The notes under the pieces were generated by a model. The model made no database searches and was not told the origin of the DNA. It worked only from the letters and a program-made list of their open reading frames with translations. Made by a program: the position numbers and the translations under genes. A DNA stretch of 64,000 bases from Acetobacterium wieringae (GTDB lineage: Bacteria; Bacillota; Clostridia; Eubacteriales; Eubacteriaceae), in assembly GCF_001766835.1 (NCBI RefSeq), contig NZ_LKEU01000035.1, forward strand, positions 124,001 to 188,000, given 5' to 3'. Shown one piece after another: positions 36,557-44,823 of the stretch; position 1 is the first letter of the stretch; each line of letters opens with the position of its first letter.

Positions 36557-38293
36557 ATGACGTTAGAAATGTTGATTGGCCTTTTCGGAGGTTTAGGGTT
36601 ATTTGTTTTTGGGATGCACATGATGAGCGAAGGCTTAAAAACGGTAGCTGGAACAAAAATGAAAAAACTATTGGAAGTTTTGACCAATAATAAGGTTAAA
36701 GCGATCCTGGTGGGAACCGTTGTCACAATGATTGTTCAGAGTTCAAGCACCACAACGGTGATGGTGGTTGGTTTTGTCAATGCTGCGCTGATGACACTTA
36801 CCCAGGCGGCTGGGGTTATTCTCGGTGCCAATATTGGAACAACGGTCACGGCTCAGCTAATTGCTTTTAATGTGACGGAACTCGCACCCGTTTTCATCGG
36901 CTTTGGTGCCCTGATAACGCTTTTCAGTTCCCGCAAAAAAAATAGGGATTGGGGCAGTATCATGCTTGGTTTTGGGATCTTATTCTTTGGTATCGCTGCG
37001 ATGTCAACGGCAATGGAGCCACTCCGGGAGAGTGAGGATTTCATTTATTTATTGTCAACCTATGGAAAGAATCCGCTGCTGGGAGTTTTGATCGGAACCC
37101 TGATCACCGGTATCATACAAAGCAGTAGTGCCTCCATTGGTTTGCTCCAGGCACTGGCCTTGTCAGGGGTATTTGCCAGTATTGGGGGAACCGGTGCGAT
37201 CCAAATCTGTATTCCCATTTTAATCGGTACCAATATTGGAACCTGTGTGACCGCTCTGATTTCCTGCATTGGCACCTCCACGGCCGCAAAAAAAGCGGCC
37301 TTTATCCACCTTTTTGTTAATGTTTTTGGAGCCATCTGGGTGATGATCCTGCTCGTTGGGATGGACAGCATCATGGCGATTAATCCCATTTATGAATTCA
37401 TTGTCAGTATTTCCGGCGTATTTATCAGTAGCAGTGGAGAGGCGGTTCCCAACGTGGCAAGACAGATCGCCATGGCGCATACCTTCTTTAACGTTGCCAA
37501 CACCATTGTGTTGTTTCCCCTGATTGGTTATTTTGTCACCTTTCTGGATCGGATCTATCCTGAGAAAGAAGAAGAAAAAGGATTGCAGCTGGATGATCGA
37601 TTGCTCAATAATCCTTCTGTTGCTTTAGGTCAGGTTGTTAAAGAAACAAATCGCCTGGCCGAAATGAGTTTTAAGAATTTTAAAATCGCCTGTGAATCCA
37701 TCATGGATGGGAATGAAAAGCTGGTAGAAGAAATAATAAAGCGGGAAGAACGCATTGATGAATTTCAACAGGGCATCGTGGAATACTCGGTTAAGCTTTC
37801 AAACGAAAATATGTCGGAAGAAGAAAATGATCGTCTGGCCTTCGTCATGAAAGGGAGCCATGATCTCGAGCGAATTGGCGATCATGCCATGAATATCGGG
37901 GAGCTGGCTGAAATGCGGGCGACTAACAAAATCGTCTTCAGTGATATTGCCAATCAGGAAGTGTTAAATTTAATCAGTTTGACTTCCAACACACTCAGAG
38001 ATATGGTAGAATTAATGGAAACAGAAGAGTCAAGCTTATGTTATAAAATTCTTGATGAAGAAGAAGAAATTGATGAAATGACAGAAAGCTTAAAGGATGA
38101 CCACATCCGTCGTCTTAACGAGGGAATCTGCAATCCTTATGCCGGAGTCATTTTTCTGGATCTGTTGACCAATATTGAACGGGTTGGTGATCATGCCTCG
38201 AACATTGCCCAGGGTATTTTAGGTTTAAAACTGCATCAGGGGTTGATTGCCAAAGATGATTATGACAATGAGATGGAAGATAGTCAGCAATAA
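36557..38293 (+). CDS. Na/phosphate cotransporter family protein with C-terminal PhoU domain
   Basis: A 578-residue NptA-type protein. Two inverted Na/Pi-cotransport repeats carry the QSSS motifs (IVQSSSTTTVMVVGF and IIQSSSASIGLLQAL). From about residue 340 on it is helical and PhoU-like (RLAEMSFKNFKIACESIM, and two ERIGDHA/ERVGDHA motifs). It probably moves phosphate with Na+, with the PhoU part sensing or gating. The upstream frame starts at 36536, but GGAGG fits the ATG at 36557. No phosphate operon neighbours are seen. Confidence 0.92.
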   Translation: MTLEMLIGLFGGLGLFVFGMHMMSEGLKTVAGTKMKKLLEVLTNNKVKAILVGTVVTMIVQSSSTTTVMVVGFVNAALMTLTQAAGVILGANIGTTVTAQLIAFNVTELAPVFIGFGALITLFSSRKKNRDWGSIMLGFGILFFGIAAMSTAMEPLRESEDFIYLLSTYGKNPLLGVLIGTLITGIIQSSSASIGLLQALALSGVFASIGGTGAIQICIPILIGTNIGTCVTALISCIGTSTAAKKAAFIHLFVNVFGAIWVMILLVGMDSIMAINPIYEFIVSISGVFISSSGEAVPNVARQIAMAHTFFNVANTIVLFPLIGYFVTFLDRIYPEKEEEKGLQLDDRLLNNPSVALGQVVKETNRLAEMSFKNFKIACESIMDGNEKLVEEIIKREERIDEFQQGIVEYSVKLSNENMSEEENDRLAFVMKGSHDLERIGDHAMNIGELAEMRATNKIVFSDIANQEVLNLISLTSNTLRDMVELMETEESSLCYKILDEEEEIDEMTESLKDDHIRRLNEGICNPYAGVIFLDLLTNIERVGDHASNIAQGILGLKLHQGLIAKDDYDNEMEDSQQ

Positions 38294-38385
38294 ATACAAC
38301 CAACCTGGTAGGGTCAAAACGCAGATAAATACAGCTAAATAGAGGTGTTTACAAGAATTTTACCTTAAAGAAAGTAATATTTTCA

Positions 38386-38414
38386 TTGACAATGAGAGGA
38401 TTATATCGTAATAT
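38386..38414 (+). promoter_or_regulatory. Promoter of the riboswitch-fliK transcript
   Basis: TTGACA (38386-38391) and TAATAT (38409-38414) with a 17-bp spacer. The predicted start near 38421 lies just ahead of the riboswitch. Confidence 0.65.
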
Positions 38415-38435
38415 TACAACAACGTAATATTGGCA

Positions 38436-38512
38436 TACTTATTGAAAAGTAAGGACGCAAAACTACAGGGTCTAAATACGGTGGTACATGACAGCCAGTT
38501 GCAATTAAGATG
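38436..38512 (+). ncRNA. Cyclic di-GMP-I (GEMM) riboswitch
   Basis: The conserved core is present: GGACGCAAAACTACAGGGTCTAA begins at 38453 (core words ACGCAAA, ACAGGG, TCTAA) and is followed by the second domain ending GACAGCCAGTTGCAA near 38504. These match the class I c-di-GMP aptamer. A terminator hairpin lies right after it, and the next gene is fliK of the flagellar cluster. High c-di-GMP would be expected to cause termination and so reduce flagellar expression, as described for Clostridioides difficile; the direction is inferred. Confidence 0.88.
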
Positions 38513-38527
38513 GTGATTACCATAATG

Positions 38528-38557
38528 AGCAGCGGCATTGTCGCTGCTTTTTTTTGT
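38528..38557 (+). terminator. Riboswitch expression-platform terminator
   Basis: AGCAGCG (38528-38534) pairs with CGCTGCT (38542-38548), followed by a run of T. It sits 16 nt after the aptamer. Confidence 0.85.
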
Positions 38558-38709
38558 CAGAAATTAACCATAAAATGAGTTGCAGGGTTTTCCTTGACTG
38601 TTATATAATAATGAACGGTTTGTTTTTCAGGAAAGATTCTTTTAACGGGAACAATTATTATTTAAAATAGGAGTTTTCTTAAAATCCAATTTAATTTGTG
38701 ATTTAGATG

Positions 38710-38738
38710 TTTACAGCGGTTATTTTGGCTTATATAGT
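38710..38738 (+). promoter_or_regulatory. Possible second promoter of the fliK operon
   Basis: TTTACA (38710-38715), 17-bp spacer, TATAGT (38733-38738), downstream of the riboswitch terminator and about 115 nt before fliK. Two small hairpins follow (ACAGCCG/CGGCTGT at 38755-38771 and GAACAATTT/AATTGTTC near 38780-38798). If active it would bypass the riboswitch. Confidence 0.4.
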
Positions 38739-38859
38739 ATACATATGATTATCACAGCCGTTACGGCTGTTATAATAAACGAACAATTTGAATTGTTCGA
38801 TCATGTTAGCGGTACGATTGTGTATCGGTAATAATCAAACTTACGAAGGGAGGTAGGCA

Positions 38860-40338
38860 ATGAATTTAGAGTTTCAAGCGACAGGAAGGTCGACAATGGC
38901 AGGATTGAGAGGAATGAGTGGACCAGAAAATCCATCCACCAGTCAGTCAAGTGGACATGAAAACAGTGCTCAATTTAAGGATTTGCTTAATCAGTCAAAA
39001 CAGACGATCAACCAGGCGGATCATCATTTGGAGAAGGTTCGAAAGAATCAGCGGGAAGCCAAATCGATTGCAGAAAACAATCGACGGCAAAGCGATCAAA
39101 CATCACTAAAAGATGATGCGGTCACGACTGCTGATGATCAAGTTGAAGAACCGAAGGAAGCGGAGCTAAAAAGTGATGAAGGACAGCAAAGCAGTTCTTT
39201 ATCAACACTGGATTCAGCACAGTTAATGGCTATCCAGAGTTTTCAGGGAGGTATCGAAACAGCGCTGACACGGCTTAACCTGAAATTAGGTATTCAAGGA
39301 GTTGAAGAGCCGGAAGCTATGGGTGAACAGGGGCAAATGCTCACCGTGACAACGGAGAGTAGTCAGCTATTACTGTCACCTGCGTTAGAAGGTATGACAC
39401 CATTTGAAGAAATCGGGGAAGAAGTCACACCGGTAGTGGTGCAAAACAGTGAAGGTTTGAATGATGGAACGGTTTTCCAAATTAAAGGTGAACCGGAGTT
39501 GCAAAAACTCGTTGGGTCTGAGTTAGATTCAGTTGAAATAACAACCAATAGACGCAACCCGGATCAGGAATTGGTTAGCCAGTCAATCAAAGTCGAAGGT
39601 TCCGATTTAAAGACCGTTCATGAAAGCCAACAGCTACAGGGGAATCAACCTTTGGAAAACAAATCTGAAATTGCGGTTGATGGCGCAAACAAACCTGTAT
39701 TAACGGATGAATCAGAGGCCGACCAATTTAAATTAATCGATGTTCAAACCAACCAGATCAATCAAACAGAAAAACAGAATCTGGGTGAAAAGGGTGTTCA
39801 GGAAATTAATATGGCCGCTGTTAATTCAAACAAAAGCGCAGAAGTTCAAGCAACGAACAAAACTGAGGTCGCTCAGCAGGTTCAGCAGAAAATTCTTCAG
39901 AATTTCGAACCCAACAAGCCAATGGTATTTCAAATGACCCTGTCACCAGATAATTTAGGCGATATTGATGTCAAATTGAGTTACGATCAGGGAAAACTGA
40001 TCATTGATATTATGGCTGTCAGCCAGGAAACCCAAAAACTGTTGGGAAAACAAATTAATCAATTGGTTAGAGGTTTGGCGCTTCAGAATGTTCAAGTGGA
40101 AACGGTGCACTTAAATACCCCGGTAGAACAAAGTGGCGATAGTCAGAACGCAGCATTTATGATGAACAATGGTTCTGATCCCAATCAAAATCAAAATCAG
40201 GCTCTGTTAAGAGAACGGTTTATTAAAAACAGCGGGGTATTAAACAGCATCACAACAAATGGTGATGAAGACGAACCGGTATTAATTCCCCAGAATCTCC
40301 AGAACTATACCAACCACCGTGTGAATTACTTGATTTAA
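38860..40338 (+). CDS. fliK: Flagellar hook-length control protein FliK
   Basis: FliK measures hook length and switches export specificity through FlhB. The 492-residue protein has a low-complexity, Gln/Ser/Glu-rich N-terminal two thirds (about 1-345), as typical for the ruler part, and a conserved C-terminal Flg_hook domain (about 345-435) with LSPDNLGDIDVKLSYDQGKLIIDI. AGGGAGGT lies before the ATG. It is the first gene of the riboswitch-controlled operon. Confidence 0.9.
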   Translation: MNLEFQATGRSTMAGLRGMSGPENPSTSQSSGHENSAQFKDLLNQSKQTINQADHHLEKVRKNQREAKSIAENNRRQSDQTSLKDDAVTTADDQVEEPKEAELKSDEGQQSSSLSTLDSAQLMAIQSFQGGIETALTRLNLKLGIQGVEEPEAMGEQGQMLTVTTESSQLLLSPALEGMTPFEEIGEEVTPVVVQNSEGLNDGTVFQIKGEPELQKLVGSELDSVEITTNRRNPDQELVSQSIKVEGSDLKTVHESQQLQGNQPLENKSEIAVDGANKPVLTDESEADQFKLIDVQTNQINQTEKQNLGEKGVQEINMAAVNSNKSAEVQATNKTEVAQQVQQKILQNFEPNKPMVFQMTLSPDNLGDIDVKLSYDQGKLIIDIMAVSQETQKLLGKQINQLVRGLALQNVQVETVHLNTPVEQSGDSQNAAFMMNNGSDPNQNQNQALLRERFIKNSGVLNSITTNGDEDEPVLIPQNLQNYTNHRVNYLI

Positions 40339-40351
40339 GGAGGAAAATATA

Positions 40352-40780
40352 ATGGCGATTGATAGTATTAATAATTATTTAAGTACTGCAGCAACGACAT
40401 CAGCAACAACAGCTACTTCGACAAAGAAAACCGGCACATCGATGGATATGGATGATTTTCTCAAGTTGATGGTGGCCCAGTTGCAGAATCAGGATATGAA
40501 TAATACCGCAGATACCTCGCAATACACGACCCAGATGGCCCAGTTTTCAATGGTGCAGGCCTTGACTGAACTGAATGAAATGACTAAAACAGTCTATTCC
40601 ATGAGCTTGATTGGAAAAGAGATAACCTTGGCAGAAAACGCTTCTGACGGATCGCTCCATGTGGTATCAGGGGTTGTTGAAGGTGTTAATTTATATGACG
40701 GTGATGCTCAGGTTATTGTAAACGGTGTGTCTTACCCGATGAGTAGTATTATGGAAGTGGCTCAGGCGAAATCAGAATAA
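40352..40780 (+). CDS. flgD: Hook assembly scaffold FlgD
   Basis: FlgD caps the growing hook and helps FlgE subunits fold in place. The 142-residue protein has the conserved MDMDDFLKLMVAQLQNQDM motif near residues 30-50 followed by TSQYTTQMAQFSMVQALTEL. It has the short form of FlgD without large extra domains, as common in Firmicutes. AAGGAGGA is before the ATG; it follows fliK by 13 nt. Confidence 0.93.
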   Translation: MAIDSINNYLSTAATTSATTATSTKKTGTSMDMDDFLKLMVAQLQNQDMNNTADTSQYTTQMAQFSMVQALTELNEMTKTVYSMSLIGKEITLAENASDGSLHVVSGVVEGVNLYDGDAQVIVNGVSYPMSSIMEVAQAKSE

Positions 40781-40811
40781 TTGACATTTAGTGTTAAGAA
40801 GAGGTGATCCA

Positions 40812-41222
40812 ATGACGGACAGAATCAATGGAAATTTTTATCGGTTAAATGATGCCATCATTCGACAAACCGAAAAAATCACCAATCCCACGAATCAGAC
40901 CTCAAAAGTTACGAATCCAGATAAAACGGAAAACAGCTTTCAGGAGCTTCTCGATCAACAAATTAAAAACAGTGTTACATTTACAAAACACGCCAGTATC
41001 AGAAAAGAACAGCGTAATATTGAAGTGTCCGACAGTGATTTGGAAAAATTGGGCGATGCCTGTGATAAAGCTCAGGAAAAAGGGATTGGCAATGCCTTAA
41101 TTATGATGGATAATTCAGCATTTATCGTCAATGCGGCAGATAAACGAGTTATTACCGTAATGGACAAAAACGAAATGAAAAATAAACTATTCAATGATAT
41201 TGATGGTGCCGTGTTTATATAG
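40812..41222 (+). CDS. Flagellar operon protein, TIGR02530-like
   Basis: A 136-residue protein found between flgD and flgE in many Firmicutes. It has the family-like stretches FQELLDQQIKNSVTFTKHA and LGDACDKAQEKGIGNALIMM, and ends with DKRVITVMDKNEMKNKLFNDIDGAVFI. Its biochemical function is not established. The frame extends to GTG 40791, but AAGAGGTGA fits the ATG at 40812. After it, an inverted repeat (GAAGCTT 41245, AAGCTTC 41264) separates it from flgE. Confidence 0.82.
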   Translation: MTDRINGNFYRLNDAIIRQTEKITNPTNQTSKVTNPDKTENSFQELLDQQIKNSVTFTKHASIRKEQRNIEVSDSDLEKLGDACDKAQEKGIGNALIMMDNSAFIVNAADKRVITVMDKNEMKNKLFNDIDGAVFI

Positions 41223-41294
41223 TTGGACCTCGATGAGGAGACTGGAAGCTTTGACCGACAGATAAGCTTCGAACGGCACAGAAAGGAATCAAAA

Positions 41295-42770
41295 ATGATC
41301 AGATCTTTATACTCAGGAATTTCCGGGATGGCAGCCCACCAGACCAAATTAAATGTAATTGGTAACAATATTGCCAATGTTAATACTTACGGCTTTAAAG
41401 CCAGTCGAGTGGTCTTCAGTGATGTGCTTTATCAGAATTTATCAACCGCTACTGAGGCAACCAACACGACTGGCGGGACCAATGCCAGCCAGTTGGGCTA
41501 TGGTGCCAAGGTTGCCAGCATTGATATGCTCAATACTATTTCCTCTGGAGCCAGCACCGGTCGAGCCCTGGATGTCTATATTGCCGGTGAAGGCTACCTG
41601 GTTGTACAACCGGAGGCCGGAGCAAACCGCTATACCCGGGTTGGTAATTTAAAATTTGATGCCTTGGGAAATCTAACCGATGGTGCCGGTAGCAAGGTCA
41701 TGGGAATACCACTGGATGTGGATAACAATCCTGTTCTTGATGCCAATGGTACTCTGGCAATTGACGATCTTCAGGCAATTAACGTTCCACCAGCAGAACT
41801 GGCTAAATATACCGGTATCACCATTGGTAAATCGGGCGAGATTACCGGGATCAAAGCTGGGGATCCAGAATTTACGAAAGCATCAGGATTTAGCTGGTTA
41901 AATTCCGTAACGGTGCCAGAGGATTCGAATTATACCGGAAATGTTGAATTGATGGTTGGTTACACTGTTTCAGTCGACTCGACAAGTGGAGATTTTGCAG
42001 GCGCTTTTACGATACCGCCAACTACTGATATTATTGGAACCTTAAGCATTGCGAAATCTGGAAGTAGTTATGTTATTGGTGAGGAAACAGAGTTAACGGA
42101 TACAAATGAAGACCCATTTACAGCATATGGAACCCCAAGTGTTTCAAGTGCCGGAATTCTGACTTTTTCCGGAATGCCCGGATTAAAGATTGATACGAGT
42201 CAGTTTACAGGAGACGGTCCGTTTAATGCGACAATTATCCCGAGTGACGAAGTTACAGTACTTGCAACCATCAAAACTCAGGGTGGCGTGACAGAGTATC
42301 TTTCAGTTCCAGAAGATTGGGAGTTTGACGCAGAGAATCCAAATATCGCATTAACAGGAGAATCTGGTAGCATTAATTTAAATGTTGATGCTACAGAATT
42401 TGCAAATTTATTGGATCTGGATACCAGCGGTGGCTTACCAAACACCATCATCGGAAAAATCGAAGCCGGAAGTGATAAACCCGTAACCTTGGGCTACCTG
42501 GCACTTGGAAAATTCGCTAACAACGATGGTCTACTGCAAGATGGGAATGGCTACTTCATGGAATCTGCCAACTCCGGGACGCCCATTGCGACTAAAGCCG
42601 GAACCAACGGCACCGGCGGCACCGAATCAGCCAACCTGGAAATGTCAAATGTTGACTTATCTCAGGAATTTACCGACATGATTGTTGCCCAACGTGGTTT
42701 TCAGGCAAATTCTCGAATCATCACTGTTTCTGACTCCATTCTGGAAGAATTGATTAACCTGAAACGATAG
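41295..42770 (+). CDS. flgE: Flagellar hook protein FlgE
   Basis: FlgE polymerises into the hook, the universal joint of the flagellum. The N-terminal helix and signature SLYSGISGMAAHQTKLNVIGN, with IANVNTYGFK, and the C-terminal ANLEMSNVDLSQEFTDMI and IVAQRGFQANSRIITVSDSI are diagnostic. At 491 residues the central domain is moderately long. GAAAGGA precedes the ATG at 41295; the frame upstream to 41223 is unlikely to be translated. A terminator follows, so this ends the first transcript segment. Confidence 0.95.
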   Translation: MIRSLYSGISGMAAHQTKLNVIGNNIANVNTYGFKASRVVFSDVLYQNLSTATEATNTTGGTNASQLGYGAKVASIDMLNTISSGASTGRALDVYIAGEGYLVVQPEAGANRYTRVGNLKFDALGNLTDGAGSKVMGIPLDVDNNPVLDANGTLAIDDLQAINVPPAELAKYTGITIGKSGEITGIKAGDPEFTKASGFSWLNSVTVPEDSNYTGNVELMVGYTVSVDSTSGDFAGAFTIPPTTDIIGTLSIAKSGSSYVIGEETELTDTNEDPFTAYGTPSVSSAGILTFSGMPGLKIDTSQFTGDGPFNATIIPSDEVTVLATIKTQGGVTEYLSVPEDWEFDAENPNIALTGESGSINLNVDATEFANLLDLDTSGGLPNTIIGKIEAGSDKPVTLGYLALGKFANNDGLLQDGNGYFMESANSGTPIATKAGTNGTGGTESANLEMSNVDLSQEFTDMIVAQRGFQANSRIITVSDSILEELINLKR

Positions 42771-42788
42771 CAAATAATAATTAAGAAG

Positions 42789-42830
42789 AGCTCACCCGAA
42801 GTGAAAAAATCCTTCGGGATGAGCTTTTTA
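42789..42830 (+). terminator. Terminator between flgE and flbD
   Basis: AGCTCACCCGAAG (42789-42801) pairs with CTTCGGGATGAGCT (42812-42825), with one bulged A, followed by TTTTTA. Confidence 0.8.
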
Positions 42831-42835
42831 TCCTG

Positions 42836-42875
42836 GCCAGATACCAAAGGGGTTAGTACCCCTTTGGTATCTGGC
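42836..42875. repeat. Long perfect hairpin downstream of flgE
   Basis: A 17-bp perfect stem (GCCAGATACCAAAGGGG at 42836-42852, complement 42859-42875) with a TTAGTA loop. No T-run follows on either side, so it is not a classic terminator; it may be an extra processing or stability element. Confidence 0.6.
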
Positions 42876-42892
42876 TGTTACTTAGTAAAAAG

Positions 42893-42921
42893 TTGAAAAT
42901 TACTTCTATTTAGGTTATACT
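42893..42921 (+). promoter_or_regulatory. Internal sigma-A promoter before flbD-motAB-fliM
   Basis: TTGAAA (42893-42898), 17-bp spacer, TATACT (42916-42921). It would restart transcription after the flgE terminator. Confidence 0.7.
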
Positions 42922-42954
42922 ATGAAAATAAAAAATATATTTTAAGGTGGAAAT

Positions 42955-43149
42955 ATGATAGAATTAACCAGATTAAACAAACAAAAGAATGAAAAGTTTC
43001 TACTTAATTGTGAGATCATTGAAATTATTGAAGAAAAACCAGATACCACCATTCGCCTGATGAATGGCAAACATTATGTGGTAAACGAAAGTTCTGCCCA
43101 GGTGTTATCAAAGATAATCGCATACAAACGCAACATTTTCAGCCGTTAA
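42955..43149 (+). CDS. flbD: Flagellar protein FlbD (YlzI family)
   Basis: A 64-residue protein with the family pattern MIELTRLN...FLLNCEIIEIIEEKPDTTIRL split by short insertions. FlbD/YlzI is conserved next to motA or flgE in Firmicutes, but its job is not clear. AAGGTGG precedes the ATG. It is the first gene after the internal promoter. Confidence 0.9.
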   Translation: MIELTRLNKQKNEKFLLNCEIIEIIEEKPDTTIRLMNGKHYVVNESSAQVLSKIIAYKRNIFSR

Positions 43150-43180
43150 CCACTAAATTTCTGACAGGAAGTATAAATTT

Positions 43181-44032
43181 ATGGAAATTTCAACAATCAT
43201 TGCTTATGTCCTAGTCGTCTTTACGATGTTTTTTGGGATGACATTCAGTTCTGCAAATGGTTTTAACATCGGGGCATTAATGAATTTCATTGATCCTCAA
43301 AGTATGTTTATTACCATCGGGGGAACATTTTTCGTGCTGATCGCCTCCTTTCCGATCAAATCGTTTAAACATATCCCCAAACATTTAAAGATGATATTTT
43401 TTAAAAGTAAACAAGACCCTCTGGAGTATGTGGATATTCTGACAGAACTTTCCAAAGAGGCGAGGCGTAAGGGATTGTTGGCTCTGGAAGCAAAGGCTGC
43501 CGATATTCAGGATGAGTTTCTAAAGGAAAGCGTTTTGCGAATTGTCGATGCCATTGAACCGGATAAATTAAGATCCTGGTTTGATCAGAAAATCGATTAT
43601 ATTTCGGAACGAAATGATCTCGAACGAAAAATATATGATATGGGCGCTGCGCTGGGACCAGCCTTCGGGATGATCGGAACCCTGATTGGTTTGGTAAACA
43701 TGTTAAAAAACATGAGCTTTGAAGGTGGCGCCAGCACCCTGGGTGCCGATATGTCGGTCGCATTGATTACGACCTTTTATGGATCGGTACTGGCAAACTG
43801 TGTCTTTATGCCAGTTTCCAGTAAATTGGAAATTGCCCAGGAGCGGGATCTGCTAATAAAAGAACTGATTATCGAGGGGGTAGTTGCCATAAAAGAAGGC
43901 GAGAATCCCAAGTACATCCGAGATAAATTAATGAACTTTTTAACGGAAGATGAAATCAGAAAGGCAAATGGTGAATCTCCTTCAAAAGGTGGAAAATCCA
44001 AAGGTAAAAAAGGAAAAGCTGTTGAAAGTTAA
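43181..44032 (+). CDS. motA: Flagellar motor stator protein MotA
   Basis: MotA and MotB form the ion-driven stator. The 283-residue protein has four membrane segments, with a large cytoplasmic loop (about 65-155) that contacts FliG, and the typical GAALGPAFGMIGTLIGLVNML segment. The C-terminus is very Lys/Gly-rich (SKGGKSKGKKGK). Ion specificity cannot be stated with certainty. Close-spaced with motB. Confidence 0.93.
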   Translation: MEISTIIAYVLVVFTMFFGMTFSSANGFNIGALMNFIDPQSMFITIGGTFFVLIASFPIKSFKHIPKHLKMIFFKSKQDPLEYVDILTELSKEARRKGLLALEAKAADIQDEFLKESVLRIVDAIEPDKLRSWFDQKIDYISERNDLERKIYDMGAALGPAFGMIGTLIGLVNMLKNMSFEGGASTLGADMSVALITTFYGSVLANCVFMPVSSKLEIAQERDLLIKELIIEGVVAIKEGENPKYIRDKLMNFLTEDEIRKANGESPSKGGKSKGKKGKAVES

Positions 44033-44052
44033 AAATAGGGGTATAATATACT

Positions 44053-44793
44053 ATGGGTAAGCGAAATAAAAACAAAAAAGGAATCAATAAAGATGCCTGG
44101 CTGAATACCTATGCAGACATGATCACCCTGATTTTAATCTTCTTTATCCTACTTTTTTCGATGTCAACGCTGGATGCAGCAAAGTATAAGCAACTGGTTG
44201 AGATATTTAATCCAGCAGCAGTATATGAAACGACCGGAACAGCGACCGAGTCAGACGGTTCAACATCGCCAAACGAGGATATTTCGGTGGAAGAGATTGT
44301 TGATCTGGAAGATCTTTACCAATACCTGAGTCAGTATACCAAGGAAAATGGCTTGGATGAGGCAGTCAGTATTGAAAAATATGAAAAAGCGGTTTCGATC
44401 AAGTTTATGTCATCAATCTTTTTTGAACCCGACAGTTCCCGGATTAAACCCGGCGGACAACAGGTCTTATCAGACATTGGCCAGGCCTTTAAAGCTGTGG
44501 AGCCGACGATAAAATCAATCCGAATTGATGGACACACGGCCCAGGCTGATTCACCAGTTGATGATCGGGACTTATCCAGCAGCCGGGCCAATGAGGTGCT
44601 AAGATTCTTGCAGAATGGCTATATTACTGATCCGGCAAAATTATTGTCAGTGGGATTTGGCCAGTATCGGCCCATCGCACCCAATGATACTGAAGAAAAC
44701 CGTGCCAAAAATCGCCGGGTTGAAATCATTATTTCCGAAACTGAAGATTTCTTCAGTGACATTGCGACAGGAACAGATACAGTTGCACAATAG
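44053..44793 (+). CDS. motB: Flagellar motor stator protein MotB
   Basis: MotB anchors the stator to peptidoglycan and carries the ion-binding Asp. The single N-terminal membrane segment starts with WLNTYADMITLIL, with Asp22 as the key residue, and the C-terminal OmpA-like domain (about 125-235) has the peptidoglycan-binding pattern IRIDGHTAQ, LSSSRANEVLRFL and ENRAKNRRVEIII. Length 246 aa is normal. Confidence 0.94.
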   Translation: MGKRNKNKKGINKDAWLNTYADMITLILIFFILLFSMSTLDAAKYKQLVEIFNPAAVYETTGTATESDGSTSPNEDISVEEIVDLEDLYQYLSQYTKENGLDEAVSIEKYEKAVSIKFMSSIFFEPDSSRIKPGGQQVLSDIGQAFKAVEPTIKSIRIDGHTAQADSPVDDRDLSSSRANEVLRFLQNGYITDPAKLLSVGFGQYRPIAPNDTEENRAKNRRVEIIISETEDFFSDIATGTDTVAQ

Positions 44794-44823
44794 AATTAGA
44801 GACAAACACTTAGGAGAAACGAA

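Noticed and set aside
38815..38845. CCGATA-like sigma-28 -10 on the minus strand before fliK
   Set aside because: The TAAA element is not at 15 bp and the orientation points away from the operon.
41223..41294. Upstream extension of flgE starting at TTG 41223
   Set aside because: The extension contains an inverted repeat, has no ribosome site and does not fit the conserved hook N-terminus at 41295.
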